DNA of 64,000 bases from an uncultured Erythrobacter sp. (lineage in GTDB: Bacteria > Pseudomonadota > Alphaproteobacteria > Sphingomonadales > Sphingomonadaceae), in the NCBI GenBank assembly GCA_947493165.1, contig CANLPY010000001.1, positions 682,001 to 746,000 on the forward strand, in the 5' to 3' direction. Numbering within the stretch: the first letter of the stretch is position 1; the number at the start of each line of letters is the position of its first letter. The position numbers and the translations under genes were made by a program. Shown in pieces: positions 31,204 to 40,662 of the stretch. The notes below the pieces were generated by a model. The model searched no databases and was not told where the DNA came from. It worked only from the letters and a program-made list of their open reading frames with translations.

Positions 31204-31204
31204 C

Positions 31205-31582
31205 TTACGCCTCTTCCTCTTCGCGAACTACGATGCGCAGCTTGCTGAATGGCTTCAGGATTCGGGTCGATTTACCACGGCCACGTGTGTGGAACCGCTT
31301 CATGGTAATCGCCTTACCGACCGAAGCCTCAGCGACGACAAGCGCGTCGACGTCGAGATTGTGGTTGTTTTCCGCATTAGCGATCGCAGATGCGAGAACT
31401 TTTGTCGCATCTTTGGCCATCGCCTTTTTCGAGAAGGTGAGGATGTTCAAAGCCTCTTCCACCTTCTTGCCGCGAATTTGCTGCGCAACGAGGTTTAGCT
31501 TTTGCGCCGAACCACGGATCGTGGTGCCGACAGCCAAAGCTTCGTTATCGCCTACACGACGAGGGGATTTTGCCTTACCCAT
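31205..31582 (-). CDS. rplV: 50S ribosomal protein L22
   Basis: 125 residues. [22 protein letters not shown] and [22 protein letters not shown] mark L22, which lines the exit tunnel. The start shares a base with the rpsS stop. Confidence 0.96.
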   Translation of the reverse strand: MGKAKSPRRVGDNEALAVGTTIRGSAQKLNLVAQQIRGKKVEEALNILTFSKKAMAKDATKVLASAIANAENNHNLDVDALVVAEASVGKAITMKRFHTRGRGKSTRILKPFSKLRIVVREEEEA

Positions 31583-31857
31583 TAGCGCTTACCCTTCTTG
31601 TCGGCAGCATGACCTGGGAAGGTGCGCGTCGGAGCGAACTCACCAAGTTTATGCCCGACCATTTCCTCGGAAACCGAGACGGGAATGAATTTGTGACCGT
31701 TGTAGACGTTGAACGTCAGACCAACGAACTGCGGGAGGATCGTGGAGCGACGCGACCAAGTCTTGATCGGCTTGCTGCCACTTTGTTCCTGTGCGTCCTC
31801 TGCCTTCTTCAGAAGGCTGAGCTCGACGAACGGACCTTTCCAGACGGAACGTGCCAT
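31582..31857 (-). CDS. rpsS: 30S ribosomal protein S19
   Basis: 91 residues. [39 protein letters not shown] and [18 protein letters not shown] are diagnostic of S19. Confidence 0.97.
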   Translation of the reverse strand: MARSVWKGPFVELSLLKKAEDAQEQSGSKPIKTWSRRSTILPQFVGLTFNVYNGHKFIPVSVSEEMVGHKLGEFAPTRTFPGHAADKKGKR

Positions 31858-31863
31858 CGTGTC

Positions 31864-32700
31864 TTACCTCTTCTTCTTGGCGTGGCGCGAACGGATAATC
31901 ATCTTGTCCGTCTGCTTGTTCTTGCGAGTGCGGGCACCCTTTGTCGGCTTGCCCCATGGAGTAACCGGGTGACGGCCACCACTGGTGCGGCCTTCACCAC
32001 CACCATGCGGGTGATCGACAGGGTTCTTAGCAACACCGCGTGTCAGCGGCTTAATGCCCATCCAACGGCGACGACCGGCCTTGCCCAGATTTTGGTTCTG
32101 GTTGTCAGGGTTAGAAACCGCGCCAACCGTACCCATGCAATCAGAACGCAGGTAACGCTGCTCACCGGAGTTGAGACGCACGATCACCATTCCGCGGTCA
32201 CGACCGACGAGCTGGACATAAGCGCCAGCAGAGCGAGCAATTTGACCACCCTTACCCGGCTTCATCTCAACATTGTGGCAAATCGTGCCAACTGGCATTT
32301 GACCCAGAAGCATGGCGTTGCCAGGCTTCGTATCGGTCTTTTCCGCTGCAATCACAGTATCACCAACATCAAGCCGCTGCGGGCAAATGATATAGGCTTG
32401 CTCACCGTCCTCATACTTGATGAGAGCGATGAACGCCGTGCGGTTCGGGTCATACTCGATCCGCTCGACGGTAGCAGGAACATCCCACTTCCGGCGCTTG
32501 AAATCGATGAAGCGGTACTTTTGCTTGTGTCCGCCGCCAATGCCACGCGAAGTGACATGACCTTTGTTGTTCCGGCCACCGGTTTTTCGCTTGCCTTCCG
32601 TGAGCGACTTGACCGGCTTACCTTTCCAAAGGCTGGTCTTGTCGACAAGAATAAGGCCGCGCCGTGCGGGGCTCGTCGGTTTATAGTTCTTGAGTGCCAT
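31864..32700 (-). CDS. rplB: 50S ribosomal protein L2
   Basis: 278 residues. [34 protein letters not shown] and the C-terminal [14 protein letters not shown] loop, which reaches the peptidyl transferase centre, are present. Confidence 0.98.
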   Translation of the reverse strand: MALKNYKPTSPARRGLILVDKTSLWKGKPVKSLTEGKRKTGGRNNKGHVTSRGIGGGHKQKYRFIDFKRRKWDVPATVERIEYDPNRTAFIALIKYEDGEQAYIICPQRLDVGDTVIAAEKTDTKPGNAMLLGQMPVGTICHNVEMKPGKGGQIARSAGAYVQLVGRDRGMVIVRLNSGEQRYLRSDCMGTVGAVSNPDNQNQNLGKAGRRRWMGIKPLTRGVAKNPVDHPHGGGEGRTSGGRHPVTPWGKPTKGARTRKNKQTDKMIIRSRHAKKKR

Positions 32701-32708
32701 GATCCGCC

Positions 32709-33017
32709 TCAGATACCGCTGGTGATATCGATCATTTCACCCTCAGCGAGGGTGACGACCGCTTTTTTCACGTCGATGCGCTTGTAAGGTTTACCCTTCC
32801 AGCGCTTGGTTTTGCCTTTGGCCACGATCACGTTCACGCCTTTGACTTTCTTGTCATAGATCGCTTCAACCGCTTCTTTGATCTGCGGCTTAGTCGCGCC
32901 GAGCGCCACCTTGAAAACAACCGCATTGTTCTCAGAGAGAAGTGTAGACTTCTCCGTGATGTGCGGTGCCAAGATCACGTCGTAGTGACGGGCATCAATT
33001 TCTTGCTTTTTAGCCAT
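32709..33017 (-). CDS. rplW: 50S ribosomal protein L23
   Basis: 102 residues. [18 protein letters not shown] and [18 protein letters not shown] mark L23, the dock for trigger factor and SRP at the tunnel exit. Overlaps the rplD end by 8 bases. Confidence 0.96.
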   Translation of the reverse strand: MAKKQEIDARHYDVILAPHITEKSTLLSENNAVVFKVALGATKPQIKEAVEAIYDKKVKGVNVIVAKGKTKRWKGKPYKRIDVKKAVVTLAEGEMIDITSGI

Positions 33018-33633
33018 TGAAGCGCGCCTCCAGCTTTTCGACAGCGTCCTTGGTGAGGACCAGCGTGTCGTGGTTCAAAATGTCATAGACATTGGCGCCC
33101 GCTGCCGGGAGCACGTTGAGACCTGGCAGGTTGCCAGCAGCTTTCTTGAAGCCATCGTCAACGCTCTCACCGTCAATCACCAAGACTTTGCCGGCCCAGC
33201 CAGCTTTGTCGAGGTGACCCTTGAGCACCTGTGTCTTCGCTTCCTTCATGCCGAGGCTATCGACAATGACGAGGCCGTCTTTTGCCTTGGTCGAAAGCGC
33301 CATCTTCAATCCGAGAGCGCGAACCTTCTTGTTCAGTGACTGGTTGAAGTCACGCTTACGAGCACCGTGTGCTTTACCACCGCCGATGAAGATCGGAGCA
33401 GAACGAGCGCCATGTCGCGCCCCACCCGAACCCTTTTGCGGGCCGTGCTTCTTACCGGTACGGGCCACGTCCGAACGCTCACGCGTTGGACGAGCGGTCG
33501 CACGGCGATTTTCCAACTGCCAGGTAACAACCCGGTGCAAGATGTCCGCGCGAGGGGTCACACCAAAAACGTCATCGTTCAATTCGATGTCGCCTGAAGC
33601 CTTCCCGTCGATTTTCTGGACTTTGACTTTCAT
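33010..33633 (-). CDS. rplD: 50S ribosomal protein L4
   Basis: 207 residues from ATG 33633 ([14 protein letters not shown]); the longer frame upstream lies inside rpl[27 protein letters not shown] is split here by short spacing but is the L4 loop that enters the exit tunnel. In enterobacteria L4 represses the S10 operon through its leader. Confidence 0.96.
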   Translation of the reverse strand: MKVKVQKIDGKASGDIELNDDVFGVTPRADILHRVVTWQLENRRATARPTRERSDVARTGKKHGPQKGSGGARHGARSAPIFIGGGKAHGARKRDFNQSLNKKVRALGLKMALSTKAKDGLVIVDSLGMKEAKTQVLKGHLDKAGWAGKVLVIDGESVDDGFKKAAGNLPGLNVLPAAGANVYDILNHDTLVLTKDAVEKLEARFNG

Positions 33634-33637
33634 GGTC

Positions 33638-34483
33638 TCAGCCCTCCTTATTTTCGTCGCTAGAAGGCGCATCGCCCTCAGCTGCTGGTGTTTCAGCAGG
33701 CGCTTCAGCCGGAGCCTCTGCAGGCGCTGCATCAGCTTCTGCTGGAACTGCGGCTTCTTCTGCAGGAGCGTCAACAGGCGCCTCAGCTTCCTGCTTTGGA
33801 GCAGCGGTGTCGATTACAGCGCCCGGGAACGGCAGGTTATCAGGCAGCTTGAGCTTTACAGAGTCGCGAACTAGCAGCCAGCCATTCTTCGAACCGGGGA
33901 CAGAACCCTTAATGAAGAGCAAACCACGATCAGCGTCCGTGCGAACCACTTCAAGGTTTTGCTGGGTACGCTGACGGTCACCCATGTGACCCGCCATCTT
34001 CTTACCCTTAAACACCCGACCCGGATCCTGACGGTTACCCGTCGAACCGTGCGAACGGTGAGAGATCGAAACACCGTGGGTGGCGCGCAAACCGCCAAAG
34101 CCCCAACGTTTCATGGCGCCGGCAAAGCCCTTACCCTGAGTGTGACCGGTGATGTCGACCTTTTGGCCAGCCAGGAAGTGATCGGCGCTGATAGTAGCGC
34201 CAACAGGGACAAGACCCTCTTCGCTTTCGACCCGGAATTCAGCAACCTGCTTCTTCAGCGCGACTTCCGCTTTCGCGAAGTGCTCACGCTGTGGCTTGGC
34301 TACATTCTTTTGTTTCGCAGTGCCCGCACCCAGCTGAACGGCGAAATAGCCGTCACGCTCTGCGGTGCGGTGTGAGACAACCTGACAATCTTCAAGAGCA
34401 AGAACGGTCACTGGTACATGACGTCCATCCTCCTGAAACAGGCGGGTCATCCCGACTTTCTTTGCGATCACGCCAGTGCGCAT
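33638..34483 (-). CDS. rplC: 50S ribosomal protein L3 with acidic C-terminal tail
   Basis: 281 residues from ATG 34483 ([20 protein letters not shown]); the upstream open frame has no ribosome site. The core contains [13 protein letters not shown] and [21 protein letters not shown]3s are usually 205-215 residues; here residues about 229-281 add an Ala/Glu/Pro-rich tail. The gene is preceded by an unusually long, 307-base spacer from rpsJ. Confidence 0.95.
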   Translation of the reverse strand: MRTGVIAKKVGMTRLFQEDGRHVPVTVLALEDCQVVSHRTAERDGYFAVQLGAGTAKQKNVAKPQREHFAKAEVALKKQVAEFRVESEEGLVPVGATISADHFLAGQKVDITGHTQGKGFAGAMKRWGFGGLRATHGVSISHRSHGSTGNRQDPGRVFKGKKMAGHMGDRQRTQQNLEVVRTDADRGLLFIKGSVPGSKNGWLLVRDSVKLKLPDNLPFPGAVIDTAAPKQEAEAPVDAPAEEAAVPAEADAAPAEAPAEAPAETPAAEGDAPSSDENKEG

Positions 34484-34790
34484 CGTCAAAACTCCTAAAC
34501 AGAGGCACAAAGGGCCCATCCCCAAGTGCTTGCGGAACCGCCAATTTGGCAGAACCATTCAACCCAATTTTATGCATCGCCCCGTCCGGGCTGAGTGCTC
34601 GCGCAGCCACATGGCCGCTTGAGCGAGACGGGGGACGCAGACCCGGATCAATGTTCTTAAAAGAACCCCCGGCGGTATCCCTATGTCTTGCTGCGCAATC
34701 CCACCTTGGAAATGGCAGCGGAGCCATAAGAGCTCCAAAATCCTCTGACCCGCTTTACGCCCTGCCAGATGGGCGGCCGATCAAGCTTGC
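34484..34790. other. Long spacer between rpsJ and rplC
   Basis: 307 bases with no gene. In most bacteria these genes are nearly adjacent. It holds a short palindrome (GTTCTT/AAGAAC near 34652-34665). No clear promoter was recognised. Confidence 0.6.
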
Positions 34791-34806
34791 TTAGGCGAGC
34801 TTGATC
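34779..34806 (-). other. 12-bp hairpin spanning the rpsJ stop codon
   Basis: Arms 34779-34790 and 34795-34806, loop 34791-34794; the only imperfection is one G-U pair. The rpsJ stop codon lies in the loop and stem. No U-tract follows, so it is not an intrinsic terminator. A processing or mRNA-stability element is possible. Confidence 0.55.
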
Positions 34807-35102
34807 TCAACATTCACACCAGCAGCCAGATCGAGCTTCATCAGAGCATCAACTGTCTGGGCGTTTGGCTGCACGATATCGAGCAACCTCTTGTAAGTGC
34901 GCACCTCAAACTGCTCGCGCGACTTCTTGTCGATGTGCGGGCCGCGGTTCACGGTGAACTTCTCGATGCGCGTTGGCATTGGAATGGGGCCACGAATAAG
35001 AGCGCCAGTCCGGCGCGCTGTCTCTGCAATCTCACCAGTTGCCTGATCGAGAACGCGGTGATCGAACGCCTTGAGGCGAATACGAATATTCTGAGCTTCC
35101 AT
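34791..35102 (-). CDS. rpsJ: 30S ribosomal protein S10
   Basis: 103 residues. [20 protein letters not shown] and the Arg-rich loop ([21 protein letters not shown]) are diagnostic. First gene of the S10 operon, behind a U-tailed hairpin. S10 is also the NusB partner in antitermination. Confidence 0.97.
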   Translation of the reverse strand: MEAQNIRIRLKAFDHRVLDQATGEIAETARRTGALIRGPIPMPTRIEKFTVNRGPHIDKKSREQFEVRTYKRLLDIVQPNAQTVDALMKLDLAAGVNVEIKLA

Positions 35103-35147
35103 TACCTATACCAATGCGAAAGAGCCAAAGAGGTTTTTACACCCCTC

Positions 35148-35202
35148 AAAAAAAAGAAAAGGCCCGCCCCGCTTATCTCCGGATTTCCCGGAACGGGCGG
35201 CC
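35148..35202 (-). terminator. U-tailed hairpin just before rpsJ (possible S10 attenuator)
   Basis: On the minus strand a GC-rich, branched stem (GGCCGCCC at one end, GGGCGGGCC at the other, and an inner CCGG/CCGG hairpin) runs into TTTTCTTTTTTTT (35148-35160). Only 45 bases lie between the U-run and the rpsJ start, so a full promoter hardly fits behind it. Confidence 0.7.
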
Positions 35203-35247
35203 TTACAAAATTGCGTTGCCGTGAACGAATCCTCGGCTATGACCGCG

Positions 35248-35276
35248 CGTATACGGAGGCAGCGCCTCTGTTGCAA
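35248..35276 (-). promoter_or_regulatory. Candidate S10-operon promoter
   Basis: On the minus strand TTGCAA (35271-35276) is followed after exactly 17 bases by TATACG (35248-35253). Each hexamer matches four of six consensus positions. It lies between the tuf terminator and the U-tailed hairpin, so a leader of about 140 bases would carry that hairpin. Confidence 0.4.
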
Positions 35277-35358
35277 CCCCTGAATTGAGGTGGCGAGCGA
35301 ACGTCACATTTTTGTCGGCAATCTCCGCATGCGCCGAAACTGCCCTCTCATCAAAATA

Positions 35359-35386
35359 GCCCGGCTCTCACAGTAGAGAACCGGGC
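35359..35386 (-). terminator. Terminator of tuf
   Basis: 11-bp stem with one G-U pair (arms 35359-35369 and 35376-35386, loop of six) followed on the minus strand by TATTTTG. The complementary strand also has a T-run (CAATTTTT), so it may work in both directions. Confidence 0.75.
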
Positions 35387-35425
35387 CAATTTTTCGTCAG
35401 AAGCGCCGCGAGGACGCTGTTGAAA

Positions 35426-36616
35426 TTACTTGGTGATCTTAGCAACCACGCCCGAACCAACGGTACGGCCGCCTTCGCGGATAGCGAAGCGAAGACCTTG
35501 GTCCATAGCGATTGGAGCAATCAGCTTAACGTTGATCGTCACGTCATCGCCCGGCATGACCATTTCAGTGCCCTCAGGGAGAACAACTTCACCGGTCACG
35601 TCAGTGGTACGGAAGTAGAATTGTGGACGGTAGTTCGCGAAGAATGGCGTGTGACGGCCACCTTCATCCTTCGAAAGAACGTAAACGTTCGCTTCGAATT
35701 CAGTGTGCGGACTAACCGAACCAGGCTTACAAAGAACCTGACCACGCTCAACTTCTTCACGAGCAACGCCGCGGATCAGCGCACCAATGTTATCGCCAGC
35801 CTCACCCGAGTCGAGCAGCTTGCGGAACATTTCAACACCGGTAACGGTCGTCTTGGTGGTGTCCTTGATGCCAACGATTTCAACTTCGTCGCCAACGTTG
35901 ACCTTACCAGTTTCAACACGGCCGGTCACAACAGTACCGCGACCAGAGATTGAGAACACGTCTTCAATCGGCATCAGGAAGTCCTGATCAACCGGACGGT
36001 CTGGCTGCGGGATGTGCTCATCAACAGAAGCCATCAAAGCCTTGATTGAGTCAGCACCGATTTCAGGATCACGGCCTTCAAGAGCAGCCAGAGCTGAACC
36101 CTTGGTGATCGCGATGTTATCACCATCAAAGCCATATTCGCTGAGCAGTTCGCGAACTTCGAGTTCAACGAGCTCAAGAATTTCCTCATCGTCGACCTGA
36201 TCAACCTTGTTCATGTAGACAACAAGAGCCGGAACACCGACCTGACGAGCAAGCAAGATGTGCTCACGTGTCTGAGGCATTGGGCCGTCAGCTGCGTTCA
36301 CAACTAGGATAGCGCCGTCCATTTGCGCCGCACCAGTTATCATGTTCTTAACATAGTCAGCGTGGCCCGGGCAGTCGACGTGCGCATAGTGGCGCGCAGC
36401 AGTTTCGTACTCAACGTGGGCGGTAGAGATTGTGATCCCGCGCTCGCGCTCTTCAGGGGCTTTGTCGATGTTTGCAAAGTCGACAGCTTCGCCGCCTGAT
36501 TCTTCTGCCATCACTTTGGTGATTGCAGCAGTCAGAGTGGTCTTACCATGGTCAACGTGACCGATGGTGCCGATGTTGCAGTGCGGTTTGTTCCGCTCAA
36601 ATTTTTCCTTCGCCAT
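35426..36616 (-). CDS. tuf: Elongation factor Tu
   Basis: 396 residues. [15 protein letters not shown] (P-loop), [21 protein letters not shown] and NKVD G-motifs are intact, with the C-terminal [19 protein letters not shown]. It delivers aminoacyl-tRNA to the ribosome. Follows fusA by 91 bases. Confidence 0.98.
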   Translation of the reverse strand: MAKEKFERNKPHCNIGTIGHVDHGKTTLTAAITKVMAEESGGEAVDFANIDKAPEERERGITISTAHVEYETAARHYAHVDCPGHADYVKNMITGAAQMDGAILVVNAADGPMPQTREHILLARQVGVPALVVYMNKVDQVDDEEILELVELEVRELLSEYGFDGDNIAITKGSALAALEGRDPEIGADSIKALMASVDEHIPQPDRPVDQDFLMPIEDVFSISGRGTVVTGRVETGKVNVGDEVEIVGIKDTTKTTVTGVEMFRKLLDSGEAGDNIGALIRGVAREEVERGQVLCKPGSVSPHTEFEANVYVLSKDEGGRHTPFFANYRPQFYFRTTDVTGEVVLPEGTEMVMPGDDVTINVKLIAPIAMDQGLRFAIREGGRTVGSGVVAKITK

Positions 36617-36657
36617 GTCTCGTCTTTACCTTCTATCTGAATTGAATTCTTACGGGG

Positions 36658-36688
36658 AAAAGGCGCGCCCGATGAATCAGGCGCCGCC
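36658..36688 (-). terminator. Hairpin with short U-run between fusA and tuf
   Basis: Eight base pairs with a bulged G (GGCG-G-CGCC against GGCGCGCC, arms 36680-36688 and 36662-36669) followed on the minus strand by TTTTCCCC. The U-run is short, so termination would be partial; it could set the fusA-to-tuf ratio. Confidence 0.4.
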
Positions 36689-36707
36689 CCTAGCCCTTGC
36701 TGCTTGG

Positions 36708-38837
36708 TTAAGCAAGCTTCTCTTTGACTTCCTGTGCAACACTGGCCGGCACTTCGTCGTAATGACTGAACTGCATGGTGTACTGCGCACGGCCCTGACT
36801 GAACGAGCGAAGCTCATTCACGTAACCGAACATATTGGCCAGTGGAACAAACGCCTCAACCGCTTGAGCATTACCGCGGCTGTCAGTGCCTTGGATTTGC
36901 CCGCGGCGACTGTTGAGATCGCCGATAACGTCACCAAGATAATCTTCTGGCGTCACCACTTCAACCTTCATGACTGGCTCGAGCAGTTTGATACCGCCAC
37001 GCTCCGCTGCTTCACGCATCGCGCCTTTACCGCAGATTTCGAACGCCACGGTAGAGGAGTCGACATCGTGGAAGGCACCATCGGTCAGGTGAATGGTGAA
37101 ATCGATGATCGGGAAGCCGATGAGATAGCCGCTATCGGCTTGCTCACGGATGCCCTTCTCCAGCGACGGAATGTATTCCTTAGGAATGTTACCGCCCTTG
37201 ATGCTGTCCTCAAACACAATGCCCTGACCACGTTCACCCGGAGTGAAAGTCGCCTTGGCACGGGCAAACTGCCCGGTACCGCCAGACTGCTTCTTGTGAG
37301 TGTAGTCAACGTCGATCGCACGACCGAGCGATTCCCGATATGCAACTTGCGGCGCACCAACATTCGCTTCGACCTTGAACTCGCGCTTCATACGGTCAAC
37401 GAGAATGTCGAGGTGAAGTTCACCCATACCCTTGATGATTGTTTGGCCAGATTCGTGGTCAGTCGTGACACGGAAGCTTGGATCTTCAGCAGCCAGACGA
37501 TTAAGCGCAACGCCCATCTTCTCTTGGTCAGCTTTAGTCTTTGGCTCCACAGACAGCTCAATAACTGGATCTGGGAATTCCATCCGTTCTAGCACAATTG
37601 GGTGTGCAGGATCACAAAGGGTATCACCAGTGGTAGTTGCCTTCATACCCGCCAGCGCAACGATATCGCCAGCAAAGGCCTCTTCAATGTCCTTACGGTC
37701 ATTCGAGTGCATCTCGAGGATACGGCCGATCTTTTCTTTCTTGCCCTTCACTGAATTGAGGACAGTACCCTTTGTGAGTTCGCCGGAATAGATGCGGGTA
37801 AAGGTGAGCGAGCCAACGAATGGATCGTTCATGACCTTGAACGCCAATGCCGCGAAAGGCACTGCATCGTCGGACGCGCGCGAATCTTCCTCGTCGCTAT
37901 CAGGCTTAACACCCTTAATCGCTTCCACGTCGAGCGGGCTCGGCATGTAGTCGACAACAGCGTCGAGCAGAGGCTGAACACCCTTATTCTTAAACGCCGA
38001 GCCGCAAAGCACGGGAACGAAACTCTGGTTGAGCGTACCCTTACGGATCAACTTCTTCAGCGTAACCGCATCAGGCTCAGTGCCTTCAAGGTATGCTTCC
38101 ATCACGTCATCGTCCTGCTCAACAGCAAGCTCGATCAGCTTTTCACGGTATTCAGCCGCTTCATCGGCCATATCGGAAGGAATATCGCCATAAACGTATT
38201 CCGCACCAAGATCTTCGTTCTTCCACGTGATCGAGCGCTGATTAACTAGGTCAACAAGACCCGTCAGATCGGCTTCAATACCGATCGGGAGATACAACAC
38301 GGCAGGTGTCGCACCGAGGCGTTCGATAATCGAGTTCACGCAGTACTTAAAGTCGGCACCAGTACGGTCTAATTTATTGATAAAGCACATCCGTGGAACT
38401 TTGTACTTATCGGCCTGGCGCCAGACGGTTTCGGACTGAGGTTCAACCCCAGCAACTCCGTCAAAACACGCAACCGCGCCATCAAGCACACGAAGCGAAC
38501 GCTCAACCTCAATCGTGAAGTCAACGTGGCCCGGCGTATCAATGATGTTGATCCGGTGTTCAGGCGTCTGACGAAGCTCCTTAGGATCACCCTTTGGATC
38601 CATCGTAGGATCTTCCGGGTTCCAAAAACAGGTCGTCGCAGCGGACGTAATCGTGATCCCGCGCTCCTGCTCTTGCTCCATCCAGTCCATCGTCGCCGCG
38701 CCATCATGCACTTCGCCGATTTTGTAGGACTTACCCGTGTAATACAGGATACGTTCGGTGGTGGTCGTCTTACCAGCATCGATGTGAGCCATGATGCCAA
38801 TGTTGCGGTACCGCTCTAGCGGATATTCGCGTGCCAT
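36708..38837 (-). CDS. fusA: Elongation factor G
   Basis: 709 residues from ATG 38837, nine bases after GGAG; ATG 38843 adds MK and lies too close to that site. [34 protein letters not shown] and NKLDRTGAD are G motifs. It catalyses translocation on the ribosome. Between rpsG and tuf as in a classic str operon. Confidence 0.97.
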   Translation of the reverse strand: MAREYPLERYRNIGIMAHIDAGKTTTTERILYYTGKSYKIGEVHDGAATMDWMEQEQERGITITSAATTCFWNPEDPTMDPKGDPKELRQTPEHRINIIDTPGHVDFTIEVERSLRVLDGAVACFDGVAGVEPQSETVWRQADKYKVPRMCFINKLDRTGADFKYCVNSIIERLGATPAVLYLPIGIEADLTGLVDLVNQRSITWKNEDLGAEYVYGDIPSDMADEAAEYREKLIELAVEQDDDVMEAYLEGTEPDAVTLKKLIRKGTLNQSFVPVLCGSAFKNKGVQPLLDAVVDYMPSPLDVEAIKGVKPDSDEEDSRASDDAVPFAALAFKVMNDPFVGSLTFTRIYSGELTKGTVLNSVKGKKEKIGRILEMHSNDRKDIEEAFAGDIVALAGMKATTTGDTLCDPAHPIVLERMEFPDPVIELSVEPKTKADQEKMGVALNRLAAEDPSFRVTTDHESGQTIIKGMGELHLDILVDRMKREFKVEANVGAPQVAYRESLGRAIDVDYTHKKQSGGTGQFARAKATFTPGERGQGIVFEDSIKGGNIPKEYIPSLEKGIREQADSGYLIGFPIIDFTIHLTDGAFHDVDSSTVAFEICGKGAMREAAERGGIKLLEPVMKVEVVTPEDYLGDVIGDLNSRRGQIQGTDSRGNAQAVEAFVPLANMFGYVNELRSFSQGRAQYTMQFSHYDEVPASVAQEVKEKLA

Positions 38838-38864
38838 TTTCATATTCTCCGTGAGAGGATCAAT

Positions 38865-39335
38865 TTACCAGCGATAGTGCGAGAACGCGCGGTTCGCATC
38901 GGCCATCCGGTGCGTATCTTCGCGCTTCTTAACCGCATTGCCGCGATTGTTGGCCGCATCCATCAGCTCACCCGAAAGGCGCGCTGACATGGTGGTTTCA
39001 GGACGACCGCGAGCAGCCGTAATCATCCAGCGGATCGCAAGCGCCTGAGCGCGCTCTGGGCGCACTTCAACCGGCACCTGATAGGTCGCCCCGCCAACAC
39101 GGCGGCTGCGAACTTCGACCTGCGGCTTGATGTTGTTCAGCGCATCATGGAACACTTGAATAGGATCAGTCTTGGCCTTGGCCTCAACCGTATCAAGCGC
39201 TGAATAAACAATACCTTCTGCGGTGGACTTCTTACCATCCAGCATCAGGTTGTTCATGAACTTCGACAAAACCTGATCACCAAACTTGGGATCGGGAAGG
39301 ATAACCCGCTTTTCGGGTCTACGACGACGTGACAT
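38865..39335 (-). CDS. rpsG: 30S ribosomal protein S7
   Basis: 156 residues from ATG 39335 ([20 protein letters not shown]); the frame upstream is not coding. [26 protein letters not shown] is diagnostic. S7 nucleates the 30S head. Confidence 0.97.
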   Translation of the reverse strand: MSRRRRPEKRVILPDPKFGDQVLSKFMNNLMLDGKKSTAEGIVYSALDTVEAKAKTDPIQVFHDALNNIKPQVEVRSRRVGGATYQVPVEVRPERAQALAIRWMITAARGRPETTMSARLSGELMDAANNRGNAVKKREDTHRMADANRAFSHYRW

Positions 39336-39390
39336 ATTTCTTAACTCCTTCGGAGTGCGGCAAACCCATCCGGGTCTGCCTTGCCGCTCC

Positions 39391-39455
39391 AGCCCTCTTC
39401 CCCACCCGGCCACCCAAAGGATGCCTTGTAAGGCGTCCGGGTGGGGAAGAGGGCT
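39391..39455. other. 19-bp inverted repeat, hairpin 1 of the rpsL-rpsG spacer
   Basis: Arms 39391-39409 and 39437-39455 are perfectly complementary (19 bp). The 27-base loop holds a 5-bp hairpin (GCCTT/AAGGC). No U-tract follows on either strand. Confidence 0.75.
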
Positions 39456-39490
39456 GTTACAGCGTTGAGTTCCTAATCCGGCTCCGGTCT

Positions 39491-39546
39491 GCTCCCCTAC
39501 CCTTCTGCCCTTGCGGAATAATTTCCGGGTGGAAGGGTGGGGGAGC
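39491..39546. other. 14-bp inverted repeat, hairpin 2 of the rpsL-rpsG spacer
   Basis: Arms 39491-39504 and 39533-39546 pair over 14 bp with one G-U or A-C position. Loop of 28 bases. No U-tract. Confidence 0.7.
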
Positions 39547-39550
39547 GGGC

Positions 39551-39588
39551 CGGTGCCGTAGCCCTAGGCGGATGCCTAGGGCGCACCG
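39551..39588. other. Two-part hairpin 3 of the rpsL-rpsG spacer
   Basis: A 9-bp perfect stem (39561-39569 with 39574-39582) is enclosed by a 6-bp stem (39551-39556 with 39583-39588). It ends one base before the rpsL stop codon region. Confidence 0.7.
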
Positions 39589-39589
39589 A

Positions 39590-39961
39590 TTACTTCGGAC
39601 GCTTCGCGCCGTACTTCGAACGGCTCTGCTTGCGATCCTTGACCCCTTGCGTGTCGAGCACGCCGCGCAGCACATGATAGCGCACGCCGGGAAGATCGCG
39701 CACACGGCCGCCGCGGATCAGCACAACGCTGTGTTCCTGCAGGTTGTGGCCCTCGCCCGGAATATAGGAGATGACTTCGCGGCTGTTCGTCAGGCGCACC
39801 TTGGCAACCTTACGCAGAGCGGAGTTCGGCTTCTTTGGAGTCGTTGTATAAACGCGTGTGCAAACGCCGCGCTTTTGCGGGTTCGCCTCCATCGCAGGGA
39901 CCTTGGACTTGGCCTTCTGCGGAACGCGGCCCTTGCGGACCAGCTGGTTAATCGTAGGCAT
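39590..39961 (-). CDS. rpsL: 30S ribosomal protein S12
   Basis: 123 residues. [13 protein letters not shown] keeps the lysine (K42/K43 pair) whose replacement gives streptomycin resistance, and [14 protein letters not shown] keeps the aspartate modified by RimO. S12 guards decoding accuracy. First gene of the str operon. Confidence 0.98.
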   Translation of the reverse strand: MPTINQLVRKGRVPQKAKSKVPAMEANPQKRGVCTRVYTTTPKKPNSALRKVAKVRLTNSREVISYIPGEGHNLQEHSVVLIRGGRVRDLPGVRYHVLRGVLDTQGVKDRKQSRSKYGAKRPK

Positions 39962-40119
39962 TGAATACCTTCACCTTTTATTCTGATCCGGCGGGATTAC
40001 CGGATCAGGACGCCCCTTCGCAGGCGCGGAACCGGCTGCCGCTTCCGCATGAAGGGGCTCGGTCCTGGCCGCTGAGGCAGGCACTTGGCTGGTCAGGTGA
40101 AGTGGATGTCTGCGCCGCC

Positions 40120-40145
40120 GTCATCCCCGACTTGATCCGGGATCC
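40120..40145. repeat. Short intergenic repeat of the GTCATCCCCGACTTGATC type
   Basis: The 26 bases 40120-40145 start GTCATCCCCGAC and end CCGGGATCC, with ATCC/GGAT ends that can pair. I recognise this pattern as a frequent palindromic intergenic repeat in alphaproteobacterial genomes; only one copy is in this window. Confidence 0.5.
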
Positions 40146-40274
40146 AGCGAGATAAGACACCGCCGAAAGGCGGCGCTCCCTTGCGCAAACTGAAACACTC
40201 CACCCGGTAACAAAGCACCGGGTTACTTTGACGGCCGCCCCAACCCTTCTGAAAAACAACAGAAGAGCAAATAG

Positions 40275-40302
40275 AAAAGGCCTAGCTCAAGCGAGCGAGG
40301 CC
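40275..40302 (-). terminator. U-tailed hairpin in the rpsL leader
   Basis: On the minus strand GGCCTCGCTC-GCTT-GAGCTAGGCC (9 of 10 pairs) is followed by TTTTCTAT. It lies about 315 bases upstream of rpsL. Either the terminator of read-through from beyond or an attenuator. Confidence 0.55.
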
Positions 40303-40307
40303 TCCGG

Positions 40308-40407
40308 GACTTAACCGGCAATGTTCAGCTCTATTTGGCCGGGGTTGGTTTGATCCAACGTCCCGGATGTGCGCGCCTTTAGCGGGGGAGTGAGTGGGGG
40401 TCAAGGG
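40308..40407. repeat. Direct repeat copy A flanking the toxin-antitoxin module
   Basis: The first 38 bases (40308-40345) are identical to 41052-41089. A variable hairpin follows (GTTGG/CCAAC), then a conserved GCGCGCCTTTAGCGGGGG and GGGGGTCAAGG. On the minus strand TTGACC (40399-40404) and TAAAGG (40376-40381) are 17 bases apart, a possible rpsL promoter. Confidence 0.75.
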
Positions 40408-40422
40408 TGATGCAGTGCATCA
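40408..40422. promoter_or_regulatory. Operator-like palindrome upstream of the antitoxin gene
   Basis: TGATGCA and TGCATCA are perfect inverted repeats around a single G. It lies 100 bases upstream of the antitoxin start, where an autoregulatory operator would be plausible. The link is positional only. Confidence 0.3.
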
Positions 40423-40521
40423 TGGAAACCGGACCATAGACACCCCACATTAACCTGGCGAAGCTATAACGATTGACAATTGGGGCGAGACCCGCGACCT
40501 TTACGCACTGAGGTAAAGCCA

Positions 40522-40656
40522 ATGAACACGCTGTTGAAACAAAATGTAAAGGCAAATGCGCCGGTTCGAAAGACTGATCGCAAGCCTTCCGCGCGTGAAA
40601 TGCACGACCGCGTAAAGCAGCGCTTTCCCAAGGTGATGGCACGCCTTGCCGAGTGA
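40522..40656 (+). CDS. Small antitoxin-like protein, 44 aa
   Basis: ATG 40522 follows GAGGTAAAG. The 44 residues end KPSAREMHDRVKQRFPKVMARLAE, a helical basic pattern typical of short proteins preceding Doc/Fic toxins in sphingomonads. TTGACA at 40473 could serve as its -35 hexamer. The stop is 6 bases before the toxin ATG. Antitoxin role is inferred from size and position. Confidence 0.6.
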   Translation: MNTLLKQNVKANAPVRKTDRKPSAREMHDRVKQRFPKVMARLAE

Positions 40657-40662
40657 GCCGCT

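Larger units (their letters stand above)
35103..35425. other. Non-coding spacer between tuf and rpsJ
   Basis: 323 bases with no gene. In transcription order on the minus strand it carries the tuf terminator, a candidate promoter, and the U-tailed hairpin, each entered separately. Confidence 0.7.
39962..40521. other. Non-coding leader region upstream of rpsL
   Basis: 560 bases with no credible gene. On the minus strand it holds a promoter-like pair in repeat copy A, a U-tailed hairpin at 40275-40302, a CCGCC/GGCGG hairpin near 40161-40174, and a dispersed repeat at 40120-40145. The far end carries the operator-like palindrome and upstream region of the antitoxin gene. Confidence 0.6.

Noticed and set aside
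31570-32787. 405-residue open frame on the plus strand antisense to rplB, rpsS and rplV
   Set aside because: It mirrors highly conserved ribosomal genes on the other strand; low-complexity translation, no ribosome site, no family.
40379-40642. 87-residue minus-strand open frame upstream of rpsL
   Set aside because: It lies antisense to the antitoxin gene and in the repeat; no ribosome site or family.
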